A stretch of DNA of 64,000 bases, taken from contig NZ_CP032685.1 of NCBI RefSeq assembly GCF_003627795.1, forward strand, positions 1,054,001-1,118,000, in the 5' to 3' direction. Position numbers and translations under genes: made by a program. The notes under the pieces are model-generated. The model did not search any database. It saw nothing but the letters and a program-made list of their open reading frames with translations, and had not been told where the DNA came from. Of the stretch, positions 7,959 to 15,365 are shown in pieces; the first letter of the stretch is position 1, and each line of letters starts with the position of its first letter. This DNA is from Rhizobium sp. CCGE531. Its GTDB lineage: Bacteria > Pseudomonadota > Alphaproteobacteria > Rhizobiales > Rhizobiaceae.

Positions 7959-8861
7959 GTGGACTTGAATGGCGCGAAGATATTCGTTCGGGTCGTGCAG
8001 ATGGGAAGCTTTACAAGAGCCGCAGCGGAACTGGGCCTTCCCAACTCGACTGTTAGCGACAGGATTTCCGACCTCGAGAAAGCCCTTGGGGTAAGCCTTC
8101 TCGTTCGGACGACCAGAAAACTCCGTCTCACGGATGCTGGAAGCATATTCTTCAAGAAAGCCGAGCTGGCTGTGGCCGCCCTGACGAGCGCCGGCGAAGA
8201 AACCTCGTCATTCCAACAACACCCGTCCGGCACCCTGAAAATCACAGCGCCCGTCGACTTCGACTACACCTCGGTCTGCGAGGCGGTGATAGAGTACAAC
8301 AAGAAGTTCCCCGAAGTGAGAGTCGAGATGCTGCTGACGGATCGTCTTGTGGACTTGGTCGGTGAAGGATTCGATATCGCCATCAGGGCAAGTCCGCTCA
8401 AAGACGCAGGTTTTACGGCAAAGCGAATGGGGGAAGCCGGACTGATACTGGTGGCCGCTCCCCAATACCTGGAACAATCTTCCGCGATCAGTCAGCCAGG
8501 CGAACTGGCATTTCATCAATGCCTTGTCATTTTGCCCGAACAGGACGCCAACAGCTTGGCCACCTGGAATTTGGTTTCCACCGACGGCCAGAAAGCCAAG
8601 ATAGTTCCGCGAGCCCGGATTTCCTCAAACTCCGTTGGCGCAATCAAGCATCTCGCGTTGATCGGTGAAGGGATTGCCCTTATGCCGCCAACTTTGGTTC
8701 GTGGCGACATTTCGAGGAAGCAGTTGGTCCATGTACTCCCGGGGTGGTCAACGGCCCCATGGCCCAGCTATCTCGTATACGCATCCCACAGGAATTCGTC
8801 TCCGAAAGTCAAAGAGATGATACCGCTCCTCGAGCCCCGCATCCGCAGCATTATATGGTAA
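7959..8861 (+). CDS. LysR family transcriptional regulator
   Basis: A 300-aa LysR regulator: winged HTH at residues 1-60 (FVRVVQMGSFTRAAAELGLPNSTVSDRISDLEKALGVSLLVRTTR) and a CrgA/DsdC-like periplasmic-binding-fold effector domain (about 90-290). I chose the GTG at 7959 (VDLNGAKIF) rather than an ATG at 7887. GGGAG lies 7 bp upstream of the GTG, and LysR proteins normally start within a few residues of this motif. It probably controls the divergent SnoaL-like gene and itself. The inducer is unknown. Confidence 0.9.
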   Translation: MDLNGAKIFVRVVQMGSFTRAAAELGLPNSTVSDRISDLEKALGVSLLVRTTRKLRLTDAGSIFFKKAELAVAALTSAGEETSSFQQHPSGTLKITAPVDFDYTSVCEAVIEYNKKFPEVRVEMLLTDRLVDLVGEGFDIAIRASPLKDAGFTAKRMGEAGLILVAAPQYLEQSSAISQPGELAFHQCLVILPEQDANSLATWNLVSTDGQKAKIVPRARISSNSVGAIKHLALIGEGIALMPPTLVRGDISRKQLVHVLPGWSTAPWPSYLVYASHRNSSPKVKEMIPLLEPRIRSIIW

Positions 8862-8915
8862 TCCGTCGCCATCCTGCATACTTGCCGCTTTGAGCTGACA
8901 AGGAGATGGCCGACC

Positions 8916-8999
8916 ATGAGCGATAACAAGGAGATCGGTGCGGTTTTAGGAAGCGATGGCGCAAGACCGAAACCCGACCGGACGGACTCGCCAATCTGA
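8916..8999 (+). CDS. Possible 27-residue small ORF
   Basis: ATG preceded by AAGGAGATGGCCGACC, a good Shine-Dalgarno with about 10-bp spacing, encoding 27 residues beginning MSDNKEIGAVLGSDG. After the stop, the next frame continues as an uninterrupted peptide (LANLSVKDMIPSFTGATAVMNHASMG) to a stop near 9081, so this could be the frameshifted start of a small gene of about 55 aa. No family recognised. Confidence 0.3.
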   Translation: MSDNKEIGAVLGSDGARPKPDRTDSPI

Positions 9000-9125
9000 G
9001 CGTCAAGGACATGATCCCTTCATTTACCGGTGCGACAGCCGTCATGAACCACGCAAGCATGGGTCACGCTGCGGCTATCTAAGACATAAGCAAATCCGGG
9101 TCAGCGAGGCGATAATCGTCCTCGA

Positions 9126-9317
9126 TCAGGCTGAGGGGCGCCCTGGCACATCCCGATCACTCAGGATCTTCTGCGCGTCCATGAACCCATGCGCCCACTT
9201 GTCTCGACGGTGGTCGCCTTCCGGAAAGGGGTTGTTGTCGCCGGTCGCACCCTTCTGGAAGGCCTTCGCGCCGAGTTCATAAGCGTCCGTTTCGGAAATC
9301 TTATCGTCGTTGCTCAT
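9126..9317 (-). CDS. Ribosome modulation factor-like (RMF/CrpP fold) protein
   Basis: A 63-aa protein with the pattern AYELGAKAFQKG...NPFP...RRDKWAHGFMDA, matching the RMF layout (two helices, a G-rich turn, NP[FY], then R..W..G[WF]..A). RMF dimerises and hibernates ribosomes in stationary phase in gammaproteobacteria. The small alphaproteobacterial relatives annotated 'ribosome modulation factor' or CrpP-like are less well defined, so ribosome binding is inferred. The ATG overlaps the stop of the DUF982 gene (ATGA), making a two-gene operon. Confidence 0.72.
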   Translation of the reverse strand: MSNDDKISETDAYELGAKAFQKGATGDNNPFPEGDHRRDKWAHGFMDAQKILSDRDVPGRPSA

Positions 9318-9592
9318 GGCCGATATCCGCCTCTTGTCATCAAGCGCGCATCAAGGCAGGCCATCACGAAAGCTGTTCTGGATGCCTCGACCGGAATCTG
9401 GTGCGAAACGGCTGCGACGCAGCGCTCCCTCGCATGGGCGTAGGACGAACCTCTTTCGCACGGCCATCGCCGCGACAGGAAATGGATTGCATCTTCCGGC
9501 CCCTGGACTGTCTGGCAGCTCTGATCTCCAGCGGTGAGGCGGACAGGCGCGTTCCAAAGCGTTTTAAATTCGACATCAATGACTTCGTACAT
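9314..9592 (-). CDS. DUF982 domain protein
   Basis: A 92-aa protein of the DUF982 family, which is concentrated in Rhizobiales and often present in many copies. Diagnostic parts are the N-terminal strand VEFKTLWNAPVRL, the SCQTVQGPEDAIHFLSRRWP segment and the helical end ASRTAFVMACLDA. Function unknown. I chose the ATG at 9592, preceded by GGGAGG; a longer frame to 9670 would cross the candidate promoter. It is first in an operon with the RMF-like gene. Confidence 0.85.
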   Translation of the reverse strand: MYEVIDVEFKTLWNAPVRLTAGDQSCQTVQGPEDAIHFLSRRWPCERGSSYAHARERCVAAVSHQIPVEASRTAFVMACLDARLMTRGGYRP

Positions 9593-9634
9593 GCTATCCT
9601 CCCATTTTCTTGGAGGCCCTCTCCCCTTATAATG

Positions 9635-9660
9635 AACCACAGGCGCGGGCCATTTGTTCC
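9635..9660 (-). promoter_or_regulatory. EcfG-like promoter of the DUF982/RMF operon
   Basis: Minus strand GGAAC (9660-9656), N17, GGTT (9638-9635), 42 bp before the DUF982 start. Confidence 0.45.
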
Positions 9661-9845
9661 CGAAGCTCATCCCATCGACATGCTGTCACGAGATTCTTTC
9701 TTTTCGGGTTTGGAAACTTTTATCGGCGTTGATTGTTGTTGACGCCAAGACCCTGAGGTGAACGCCAACCTTTGTCCCGCCTTGCGATTCACTTTCAGTT
9801 CACGCGAAACCATTTATAAGCGATCAACTCGCTCTGGATTGATGT

Positions 9846-10235
9846 ATGGACGATTCGACCGCCCCCTATAGCCAGATGTTCTGGGGCAAACGGCTTTTGA
9901 TCGTGGAGGACAGCTATTTCCTCGCCGATGAGGCACGACAAAAATTGCTAGAGCTCGGCGCGACCATAGTCGGGCCGGTCGATGATATGGACGCCGTCGA
10001 ACTGATTGAGGCAGGCGGCGCGGATGCGGCGATCCTGGATTTGCATCTTGCTACGGGGCGCGCCTTTTCCCTTGTCGAGCGGCTTGAGAGACAGGGGCTT
10101 CCCTATGTCTTCGCCCTCGTCCGAGAGCCGTCCGGCGCGATGGCGGATTTTACCGGCTTTGTGCTGTGTGAGAAATCGGTAGCCATGGAGCAGATCGCCA
10201 AGGCTTTGTTCGGCAACCGGAAACGAGATATCTAG
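9846..10235 (+). CDS. Single-domain response regulator (receiver)
   Basis: A 129-aa CheY-like receiver with no output domain. LLIVEDSYFLADEA holds the acidic pocket. ADAAILDLHL supplies the phospho-accepting Asp. The C-terminal Lys is in FVLCEKSV. The switch Ser/Thr region is atypical (YVFALVREPSG), in the manner of the FATGUY-related receivers common in alphaproteobacterial stress signalling. It likely passes or buffers phosphate for a kinase not encoded here. The convergent ECF sigma gene lies 59 bp downstream. Confidence 0.85.
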   Translation: MDDSTAPYSQMFWGKRLLIVEDSYFLADEARQKLLELGATIVGPVDDMDAVELIEAGGADAAILDLHLATGRAFSLVERLERQGLPYVFALVREPSGAMADFTGFVLCEKSVAMEQIAKALFGNRKRDI

Positions 10236-10243
10236 CACCCCTT

Positions 10244-10281
10244 CCCTGAATCATGCGACGGGCCCTGAATCATGCGACGGG
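10244..10281. repeat. Tandem duplication of 19 bp
   Basis: CCCTGAATCATGCGACGGG occurs at 10244-10262 and again, identically and directly abutting, at 10263-10281. It lies in the 59-bp gap between the convergent response regulator and sigma genes. Confidence 0.9.
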
Positions 10282-10294
10282 AGTGCGATCCCCG

Positions 10295-10798
10295 TTAGCG
10301 CCTATCCTCGTCGAGGCGGGCGGCCAATTGCTGCCGTGCTCGATTGATCCTGCTTTTCACAGTGCCGATCGCGCAGCCGAATTTTTCCGCCGCGGCATCA
10401 TAGGAGCGACCCTCTATGACGACATATTCAAGCACCGCCCGATAAGGCTCGGGCAAGAGATTGCAGGCCTCCTCCAGCTCCCTTGCCCGGATTGTCCATT
10501 CCTGCGACGGCAGGGCGATGCCATCACCGGAAACACAATTCTTGCTGCCCGGAGCCTCCCGCTTCGCAATGCGGAACTTCGTGCAAAACGTATTGCGCAT
10601 GATGGTGAACAGCCACGATTTCAGTCGGCTGCCACGGTCAAACTGATTGAGATTGGCCAGTGCCTTCGCCAGCGTCTCCTGAACCAGATCGTCCGCATCG
10701 TTGGTATTTCTGTGAAAGGTACGCGCAAAGGCGCGAAGGGCCGGAATAAGTTCGACTATTTCGGTTTGCAGACCGGTTGTTCGAGGCAGATCGGTCAC
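10295..10798 (-). CDS. ECF RNA polymerase sigma factor, EcfG-like
   Basis: A 167-aa sigma-70 ECF protein. Region 2 has DADDLVQETLAKALANLNQF and KSWLFTIMRNTF; region 4 has LPEPYRAVLEYVVIEGRSYDAAAEKFGCAIGTVKSRINRARQQL. Both resemble EcfG/RpoE2-type general-stress sigma factors. No NepR anti-sigma or full PhyR is adjacent, so it may be an EcfG paralogue rather than the main copy. Translation starts at GTG 10798 after AAGGAGATAAAGTT. It has its own perfect EcfG promoter, implying auto- or cross-activation. Confidence 0.88.
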   Translation of the reverse strand: MTDLPRTTGLQTEIVELIPALRAFARTFHRNTNDADDLVQETLAKALANLNQFDRGSRLKSWLFTIMRNTFCTKFRIAKREAPGSKNCVSGDGIALPSQEWTIRARELEEACNLLPEPYRAVLEYVVIEGRSYDAAAEKFGCAIGTVKSRINRARQQLAARLDEDRR

Positions 10799-11114
10799 AA
10801 CTTTATCTCCTTAGCGAGTTTTATGAGAGCGAGTTCTCGCTCGCATGTGCACGCAGCGCCCGATCTCGCTCAACGTAAGCCATGCCCGATGAAAACCGGC
10901 ATCCATGGTGGCGCTGGCCAAATCGCCATTGAACTTGATTTGAACAATCTTTGCTTTTCGCTGTGCGCCGCAATGCTTCGGATTATCTCCGAGGGCTATG
11001 CTCTGTGCATCTTGCTGGAAAACGGTTGCACTCCGGGCTTGTTCCATCCAGTTCCAAAAAATCGCCGGGTGCCGACGAGGAAAGGACAAAAAAGTGAGGC
11101 AGCTCGGATTTCGC
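10799..11114. other. Long leader and intergenic region before the ECF sigma gene
   Basis: 316 bp between nuoB and the sigma gene. It contains the EcfG promoter at 11021-11045 and about 215 nt of predicted leader. A 31-codon frame on the minus strand (beginning MDAGFHRAWL) ends just before the sigma ribosome site and could be a leader peptide, but it has no clear Shine-Dalgarno. Confidence 0.5.
11021..11045 (-). promoter_or_regulatory. EcfG-type promoter of the ECF sigma gene
   Basis: Minus strand GGAAC (11045-11041), N16, CGTT (11024-11021): perfect consensus. The start codon is 223 bp downstream, so the mRNA would carry a long leader. Confidence 0.72.
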
Positions 11115-11672
11115 TTATCGCTCGATTGTCCCGTTGCGGCGAATCTTGCGTTGGAGAAGCAGAATGCCGTAGAGCAAGGCTTCCGCGGTCGGCGGACAGC
11201 CCGGCACGTAAATATCGACGGGAACGACCCGGTCGCACCCGCGCACGACCGAGTAGGAATAGTGATAGTAGCCGCCGCCGTTGGCGCAGGAGCCCATCGA
11301 GATGACATAGCGCGGCTCGGGCATCTGGTCGTAAACCTTGCGCAGCGCCGGTGCCATCTTGTTGCAAAGGGTGCCTGCGACAATCATCAAATCCGATTGC
11401 CTCGGGCTGGCCCTTGGCGCCGCACCGATGCGTTCGACGTCATAGCGCGGCATTGACATCTGCATCATTTCGATCGCGCAGCAGGCGAGCCCGAACGTCA
11501 TCCACATCAGCGATCCCGTGCGCGCCCAAGTGATCAACTCGTCCGTGCTGGTGACAAGAAAGCCTTTGTCGGCAAGCTCGTTATTGATCGTCCCCAGGAA
11601 TGGATCGCCGCCTGGAGCCTCGCCGGGATGTTGAAAATCTCCGATCACAGGACGGTCCTTGAAGGAAGACAT
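11115..11672 (-). CDS. nuoB: Orphan NADH-quinone oxidoreductase subunit B (NuoB)
   Basis: A 185-aa NuoB, the complex I subunit that carries cluster N2, the last Fe-S centre before quinone. All four expected cysteines are there: ACCAIEMM (two), SMGSCANGG and [11 protein letters not shown]. The [30 protein letters not shown] core is nearly canonical. No other nuo gene is present, so this is a stand-alone paralogue. Its start is preceded by an EcfG-like promoter, and all its neighbours look stress-related. It may replace the main NuoB under stress or serve another Fe-S role. Confidence 0.92.
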   Translation of the reverse strand: MSSFKDRPVIGDFQHPGEAPGGDPFLGTINNELADKGFLVTSTDELITWARTGSLMWMTFGLACCAIEMMQMSMPRYDVERIGAAPRASPRQSDLMIVAGTLCNKMAPALRKVYDQMPEPRYVISMGSCANGGGYYHYSYSVVRGCDRVVPVDIYVPGCPPTAEALLYGILLLQRKIRRNGTIER

Positions 11673-11701
11673 GGTCCGTTCTCCATGGAAAACACACCTC
11701 T

Positions 11702-11726
11702 AACTTCCGCGGGGCCTGCTTGTTCC
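11702..11726 (-). promoter_or_regulatory. EcfG-like promoter of orphan nuoB
   Basis: Minus strand GGAAC (11726-11722), N16, AGTT (11705-11702), 30 bp before the start codon. One mismatch to CGTT. Confidence 0.45.
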
Positions 11727-11841
11727 ATGCATGAGGCTTCTTCGAAGGCGTGATCCTGCCAAGGCAAAAATCCAAAAAACCAGGAAACAACCACTCTTCT
11801 GTTGAGTTTGAACGTGGCGAACAGAAGAGAGAAACGATCCG

Positions 11842-12162
11842 ATGTTGACGAAAATCATCGCAGCCAGTGCCTTGTCTATCGGCATGGCCACGGCTGTCAT
11901 GGCACAGCAGTCCGGCACTGGCATCGGCACCGGCGGGTCCGGCAGCGGCAACGGCAACGGCGCCGCGACGGGCACGCAAAACGACGGCATGTCCAACGGA
12001 AACGGAGGCGCCACCGGCAAGGATACGAGCGGCACTCCCAACTCCAATGGCCAGTCGCAGGATTGCAATGCCATGAAGACAGGCAAGAACACCACCCAGG
12101 GCAACAGCACGCAGGACAGCCAATCGAACGACAGCACGTCGAACAGGAGTTGTCCTCAATAA
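11842..12162 (+). CDS. Secreted Gly/Asn/Ser-rich small protein
   Basis: A 106-aa protein with a cleavable signal peptide (MLTKIIAASALSIGMATAVMA, cut after Ala-21) and a low-complexity mature part rich in Gly, Asn, Ser and Thr. Short GTGTGGSGSGNGNG-type runs occur, with a Cys near residue 75 and a second near the end (RSCPQ) that could pair. No domain recognised. AGAGAGAAAC precedes the ATG. Expected to be periplasmic or exported. Confidence 0.7.
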   Translation: MLTKIIAASALSIGMATAVMAQQSGTGIGTGGSGSGNGNGAATGTQNDGMSNGNGGATGKDTSGTPNSNGQSQDCNAMKTGKNTTQGNSTQDSQSNDSTSNRSCPQ

Positions 12163-12288
12163 CGGAAGCTCGCGAAAATCCGGACACGCGTTCGCAATTC
12201 GCGGGCCACCAGACGTCGCCACAGGCATCCACGTCAACCGGATCAGGTGTGGATTGCCGGCACATGCAGCAATCGAGGAGTAGACCCC

Positions 12289-12516
12289 ATGAAAAGCCCA
12301 GAATCCATGAGAAACGGTGCTCAGGAACTTGCGAAGGAATATCTGCGGCTCGGCGGACACAGGCTTCTGGTCATGGATGACAATATCCTGTCGACCAACA
12401 GCTGGGAGGCAGATCCCCCGGAAGCCGAGACCTTCTGGAAACGGGAGATCGAGATACTCGAGCCAAGGCAACGCAACGAAGTGATGTCGTTCCTCCCTTC
12501 CATCAATGTCACCTAG
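12289..12516 (+). CDS. Hypothetical 75-aa protein
   Basis: A 75-aa soluble acidic protein, no family recognised. GAGGAG lies 8 bp before the ATG at 12289, which I prefer to the upstream in-frame start at 12247. Predicted helices (ESMRNGAQELAKEYLRLG; EAETFWKREIEILEPRQRNEVMSFL) flank a short loop. It lies in the stress island, 67 bp before the DUF72 gene on the same strand. Confidence 0.65.
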   Translation: MKSPESMRNGAQELAKEYLRLGGHRLLVMDDNILSTNSWEADPPEAETFWKREIEILEPRQRNEVMSFLPSINVT

Positions 12517-12583
12517 TGGCAGGGTTCATCGACGTTGCCGCAATCGTCCCGACGCAAGCCGCTCCAGACATGGCGATGAATAG

Positions 12584-13552
12584 ATGACAGAGACAGGCGC
12601 GATCCGTATCGGTATTTCTGGCTGGACCTTTGCCCCCTGGCGCGGCGTTTTCTATCCGAAGGGCACGACGCGGAAGCGCGAGCTGGCCTATGCCTCCCGC
12701 CAGTTTCCCTCCATCGAAATCAACGGAACATTCTACGGGCTGCAACGTCCCGAGGCCTTTGCGAAATGGCGCGACGAGACGCCGGATGGCTTCGTCTTCG
12801 CCGTCAAGGGCTCGCGCTACATAACCCATATGCGCAGGCTGCGCGATGTCGAGACGCCGCTTGCCAATTTCATGGCTTCGGGCCTGCTGCGCCTCGGACG
12901 GAAGCTTGGCCCGATCCTCTGGCAGTTTCCGCCGCGACTGCGGTTCGATCCCGAACTCTTTTCCGCCTTCATGGCGATGCTGCCGAAGGACACTCGTGCC
13001 GCGGCCAGGGTCGCCAGGGGACGCGATGCACGGCTGGAAGGCCGCGACTGGCTGGAGACCGACGAAAACAGGCCGCTGCGCCATGCATTCGAGATCCGCA
13101 ACGAAAGCTTTGAGCACGCCGCTTTCATCAGGTTGCTAAGAGAACACAAGATGGGTCTGGTCTGCGCCGACACGGTCGAGTGGCCGTTGCTGATGGATCT
13201 CACGGCCGATTTTGTCTATTGCCGCCTCCATGGCTCGGAAGAACTCTATGTCAGCGGCTACGATGACAAGGCCCTGGATATATGGGCAAGACGGATCAGC
13301 GCCTGGGCGCACGGCCTCGAGCCCGCCGATGCCAAGCGCGTATTGAAGCCGCTGAAATCGTCTGGGAAGGGCCGCGACGTCTACGTCTATTTCGACAATG
13401 ACGTGAAAGTCCGGGCACCGGTCGATGCCCGACGGCTCGCCGAGCGGCTCGGGCTTGCCTCCCCCCTCGAAACCGCCTCACCCCCTGCACGCAAGCCGCA
13501 ACATAAGCCCGAGGTTACAGAAGAGGCCCGCCAGCATTGGCCGGCCCGATAG
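12584..13552 (+). CDS. DUF72 (YecE-like) protein
   Basis: A 322-aa DUF72 protein with a TIM-barrel-like fold. Family motifs are IRIGISGWTFAPWRGVFYP at the N-terminus, INGTFYGLQRP, FVFAVKGSRYITH, LGPILWQFPP, and FVYCRLHGSEELYVSGYDD near the end. The biochemical role is unknown; an endonuclease-like active site has been suggested for the family. The C-terminal 30 residues are a basic, Pro-rich tail. It is convergent with the stress cluster that follows. Confidence 0.9.
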   Translation: MTETGAIRIGISGWTFAPWRGVFYPKGTTRKRELAYASRQFPSIEINGTFYGLQRPEAFAKWRDETPDGFVFAVKGSRYITHMRRLRDVETPLANFMASGLLRLGRKLGPILWQFPPRLRFDPELFSAFMAMLPKDTRAAARVARGRDARLEGRDWLETDENRPLRHAFEIRNESFEHAAFIRLLREHKMGLVCADTVEWPLLMDLTADFVYCRLHGSEELYVSGYDDKALDIWARRISAWAHGLEPADAKRVLKPLKSSGKGRDVYVYFDNDVKVRAPVDARRLAERLGLASPLETASPPARKPQHKPEVTEEARQHWPAR

Positions 13553-13596
13553 GGTTTCTCTTCAACGCACCAGAAAGGCCGCCACTCCGGTTCAAA

Positions 13597-13866
13597 TCAC
13601 TCCAAGCGGCCCCATGCCGGGTCCCAGCGCACGCCCTCGGACAGTTCCACATAAATGGGCCTGACCGCCTTGCCGGTCATCTTGTTGCGCGCCGTCCGAA
13701 AGGCGTCATCGGGCTCCATTTCCTCACCCGGAAAAACGACATCGTCTTCGCCGGGCGGTGTAGCCTTGCGCAGGAAGCCCCTGATCTGATCGCCGGAATG
13801 ATAGAATTTGACGACAATGGAGCCAGGCGGAACCTCATTCTTGCGATATCGCCGGTAGGTTTCCAT
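13597..13866 (-). CDS. Hypothetical 89-aa protein
   Basis: An 89-aa soluble protein (starting METYRRYRKNEVPPGSIVVKFYHSGDQIRGFLRK). It has a short beta-rich core and an ending VRPIYVELSEGVRWDPAWG. No family recognised with certainty. GAGGAGGTGCAAG before the ATG fixes the start at 13866, not 13893. It lies last in a run of four small minus-strand genes led by the PEBP gene, probably one transcription unit. Confidence 0.72.
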   Translation of the reverse strand: METYRRYRKNEVPPGSIVVKFYHSGDQIRGFLRKATPPGEDDVVFPGEEMEPDDAFRTARNKMTGKAVRPIYVELSEGVRWDPAWGRLE

Positions 13867-13910
13867 CTTGCACCTCCTCACATCGGCGGGCATTTGCCGA
13901 ATAGCTATGG

Positions 13911-14099
13911 TCAGGATTTGGCCGCGTGTTCCGGTTTTCCCTTTTGCTTGGTCGAAGCCATGTCGCGAAGTTCCTTTTCGCTCATGGAGTCGACCATGCT
14001 CTTCGATGCCCCCTTCAGCTCGCTCTTCTTCCTCTCGCCGCGCTTGGCGGCGAGCGCCGCACCGGCTGCCATTTGTTGTGATTTCGACTTTGCGGGCAT
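13911..14099 (-). CDS. DUF3008 family small basic protein
   Basis: A 62-aa, Lys/Ala/Ser-rich protein beginning MPAKSKSQQMAAGAALAAKRGE, the recognisable start of the DUF3008 family. It continues with a helix holding the SMSEKELRDMAST motif. Function unknown; small size and basic charge suggest nucleic-acid or stress association. GAAGGAGGGC precedes the ATG. It sits between the 56-aa membrane protein and the 89-aa gene. Confidence 0.8.
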   Translation of the reverse strand: MPAKSKSQQMAAGAALAAKRGERKKSELKGASKSMVDSMSEKELRDMASTKQKGKPEHAAKS

Positions 14100-14136
14100 G
14101 ATGAGCCCTCCTTCGACTTGTTTTCGATTCCTTTGC

Positions 14137-14307
14137 CTATCCGGCGAAGCGCACCAGCAGGATGATCAACACCATCGCGGCGAGACCGCCGATGAATATG
14201 ACGCGCTGCCACCGCCGTTTCAGGATGATCTCGCCTTGGCGAACATCCTCGGCCGCGAAGGTGCGTGGTTCGTCCTTTTTTGAATTGCCTTGGTCTTTTT
14301 CGCTCAT
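14137..14307 (-). CDS. Small single-span membrane protein
   Basis: A 56-aa protein: charged cytoplasmic N-terminus (MSEKDQGNSKKDEPRTFAAED) followed by one C-terminal membrane helix (VIFIGGLAAMVLIILLVRFAG). Tail-anchored topology is likely. An ATG three codons upstream (14316) is an alternative start; ribosome sites are weak for both. No family name recognised. Co-directional with PEBP upstream and DUF3008 downstream. Confidence 0.6.
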   Translation of the reverse strand: MSEKDQGNSKKDEPRTFAAEDVRQGEIILKRRWQRVIFIGGLAAMVLIILLVRFAG

Positions 14308-14408
14308 TGCCACCATCCAGTGGACGCCGGATTTCGGCGGCCATTCACCTCGTGTTGGGTGCGATCGGCGCTGAAATGCGCCGACCGCATGTGCTTGCGA
14401 AGCATGGC

Positions 14409-14870
14409 CTAAGACTGATAGGTGCCGATGAGGCTTGCCTCTGCCAGCATGTGTTTCTTCATCTTCTGCCACATGGCCTCGGCTCCGATGGCATCCGGAA
14501 GCGTAACCCTTGGTACATCGAGGGCGGCAAGCCGGAAAATATAGCGATGAGGGGGATCACCTCTCGGCGGCCTCGGACCATCGTAGCGGGCATTGCCGAA
14601 ATCGTTCTTGTAAAAGCGAAGCGCCTGCTCCTGCATGGTATCGACGCTTTCGGCCAATCCAGTCCATTCCGCCGGAATGTTGGCGATGCCGCAATGGCGG
14701 AACGTGCCGCTCGGCGCATCCGGATCCTCGACGATCAAGGCAAAGCTCTGGGTTTTAGCGGGAGCGCCACCCCAAGAAAGCGGAGGGAATAAATTCTCGC
14801 CATCCAGCGCGTATTTGCTCGGGATAGGCTCGTCCTCAGCGAAGGCCTTGCTGATCAGCGTCAAAGCCAT
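14409..14870 (-). CDS. YbhB/YbcL family Raf kinase inhibitor-like (PEBP) protein
   Basis: A 153-aa phosphatidylethanolamine-binding-fold protein. Diagnostic segments are PPLSWGGAPAKTQSFALIVEDPDAPSG, the anion-pocket motif YDGPRPPRGDPPHRYIFRLAALD, and a C-terminal helix ending GTYQS. Bacterial members such as YbhB have no settled function. AAGGAAGGACCAG sets the start at 14870. A GGAAC-N16-GGTT promoter lies about 60 bp upstream, back to back with that of the divergent DUF2934 gene. Confidence 0.9.
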   Translation of the reverse strand: MALTLISKAFAEDEPIPSKYALDGENLFPPLSWGGAPAKTQSFALIVEDPDAPSGTFRHCGIANIPAEWTGLAESVDTMQEQALRFYKNDFGNARYDGPRPPRGDPPHRYIFRLAALDVPRVTLPDAIGAEAMWQKMKKHMLAEASLIGTYQS

Positions 14871-14928
14871 CTGGTCCTTCCTTTCTGTCGTGGATTCATG
14901 CGTTTGTGAAGTTCTGGACATAAGGTGC

Positions 14929-14953
14929 AACCCGTCAGCACCATTATTGTTCC
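14929..14953 (-). promoter_or_regulatory. EcfG-like promoter of the PEBP gene
   Basis: Minus strand GGAAC (14953-14949), N16, GGTT (14932-14929). Confidence 0.6.
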
Positions 14954-14959
14954 CCGCGC

Positions 14960-14984
14960 GGAACATTCATACTCAAGTGCGGTT
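14960..14984 (+). promoter_or_regulatory. EcfG-like promoter of the DUF2934 gene
   Basis: GGAAC (14960-14964), N16, GGTT (14981-14984), 27 bp before the start codon. Its -35 element is 6 bp from the divergent PEBP -35. Confidence 0.62.
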
Positions 14985-15010
14985 CTGTGCATCCAAAAGG
15001 GAGGAAAAAA

Positions 15011-15247
15011 ATGACGGATGAACGGTCAGAATGGATCAGCAAACGGGCTTACGCCATTTGGGAGGCAGCGGGACGCCCCTGGGGATACAGCCACCATCAT
15101 TGGGAACAGGCGACCGCGGAGCGGGAGATCATGGAGCGAACGCGGGCATCCGTCGATGGCGAAGAAGTGCTGATAAGGCTTCGGCAGAAAGTTGCGATGC
15201 GCGAAGCCGAGAACGATGCCTCTCCGAAGGACCGTAACGTCGGATAG
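15011..15247 (+). CDS. DUF2934 domain protein
   Basis: A 78-aa protein. The first 40 residues (ISKRAYAIWEAAGRPWGYSHHHWEQATAERE) are the DUF2934 signature: a helix with [IV]..RAY.[IL]WE..GRP, then D/H-HW..A..E. The rest is charged and helical. Found widely in Rhizobiales; function unknown. AAGGGAGGAAAAAA precedes the ATG. Divergent from PEBP, with its own EcfG-like promoter. Confidence 0.85.
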   Translation: MTDERSEWISKRAYAIWEAAGRPWGYSHHHWEQATAEREIMERTRASVDGEEVLIRLRQKVAMREAENDASPKDRNVG

Positions 15248-15365
15248 TTTCTTCACGCAGCAAATTCTCGCAGAGACAATTTCCGGGCTTGCATCGCCCG
15301 GCGTGGGTTGGTTGGCGAACAGCCGGGCACAGAGCTCAATCATGGCTGCTTCGCAGGATCCCCTC

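Noticed and set aside
11784..11810. GGAAA-N17-AGTT before the 11842 secreted protein as an EcfG promoter
   Set aside because: Mismatch in the critical GGAAC and non-optimal spacing.
15283..15301. CCGGGC/GCCCGG hairpin as a terminator for DUF2934
   Set aside because: Six-bp arms with no U-tract on either strand.
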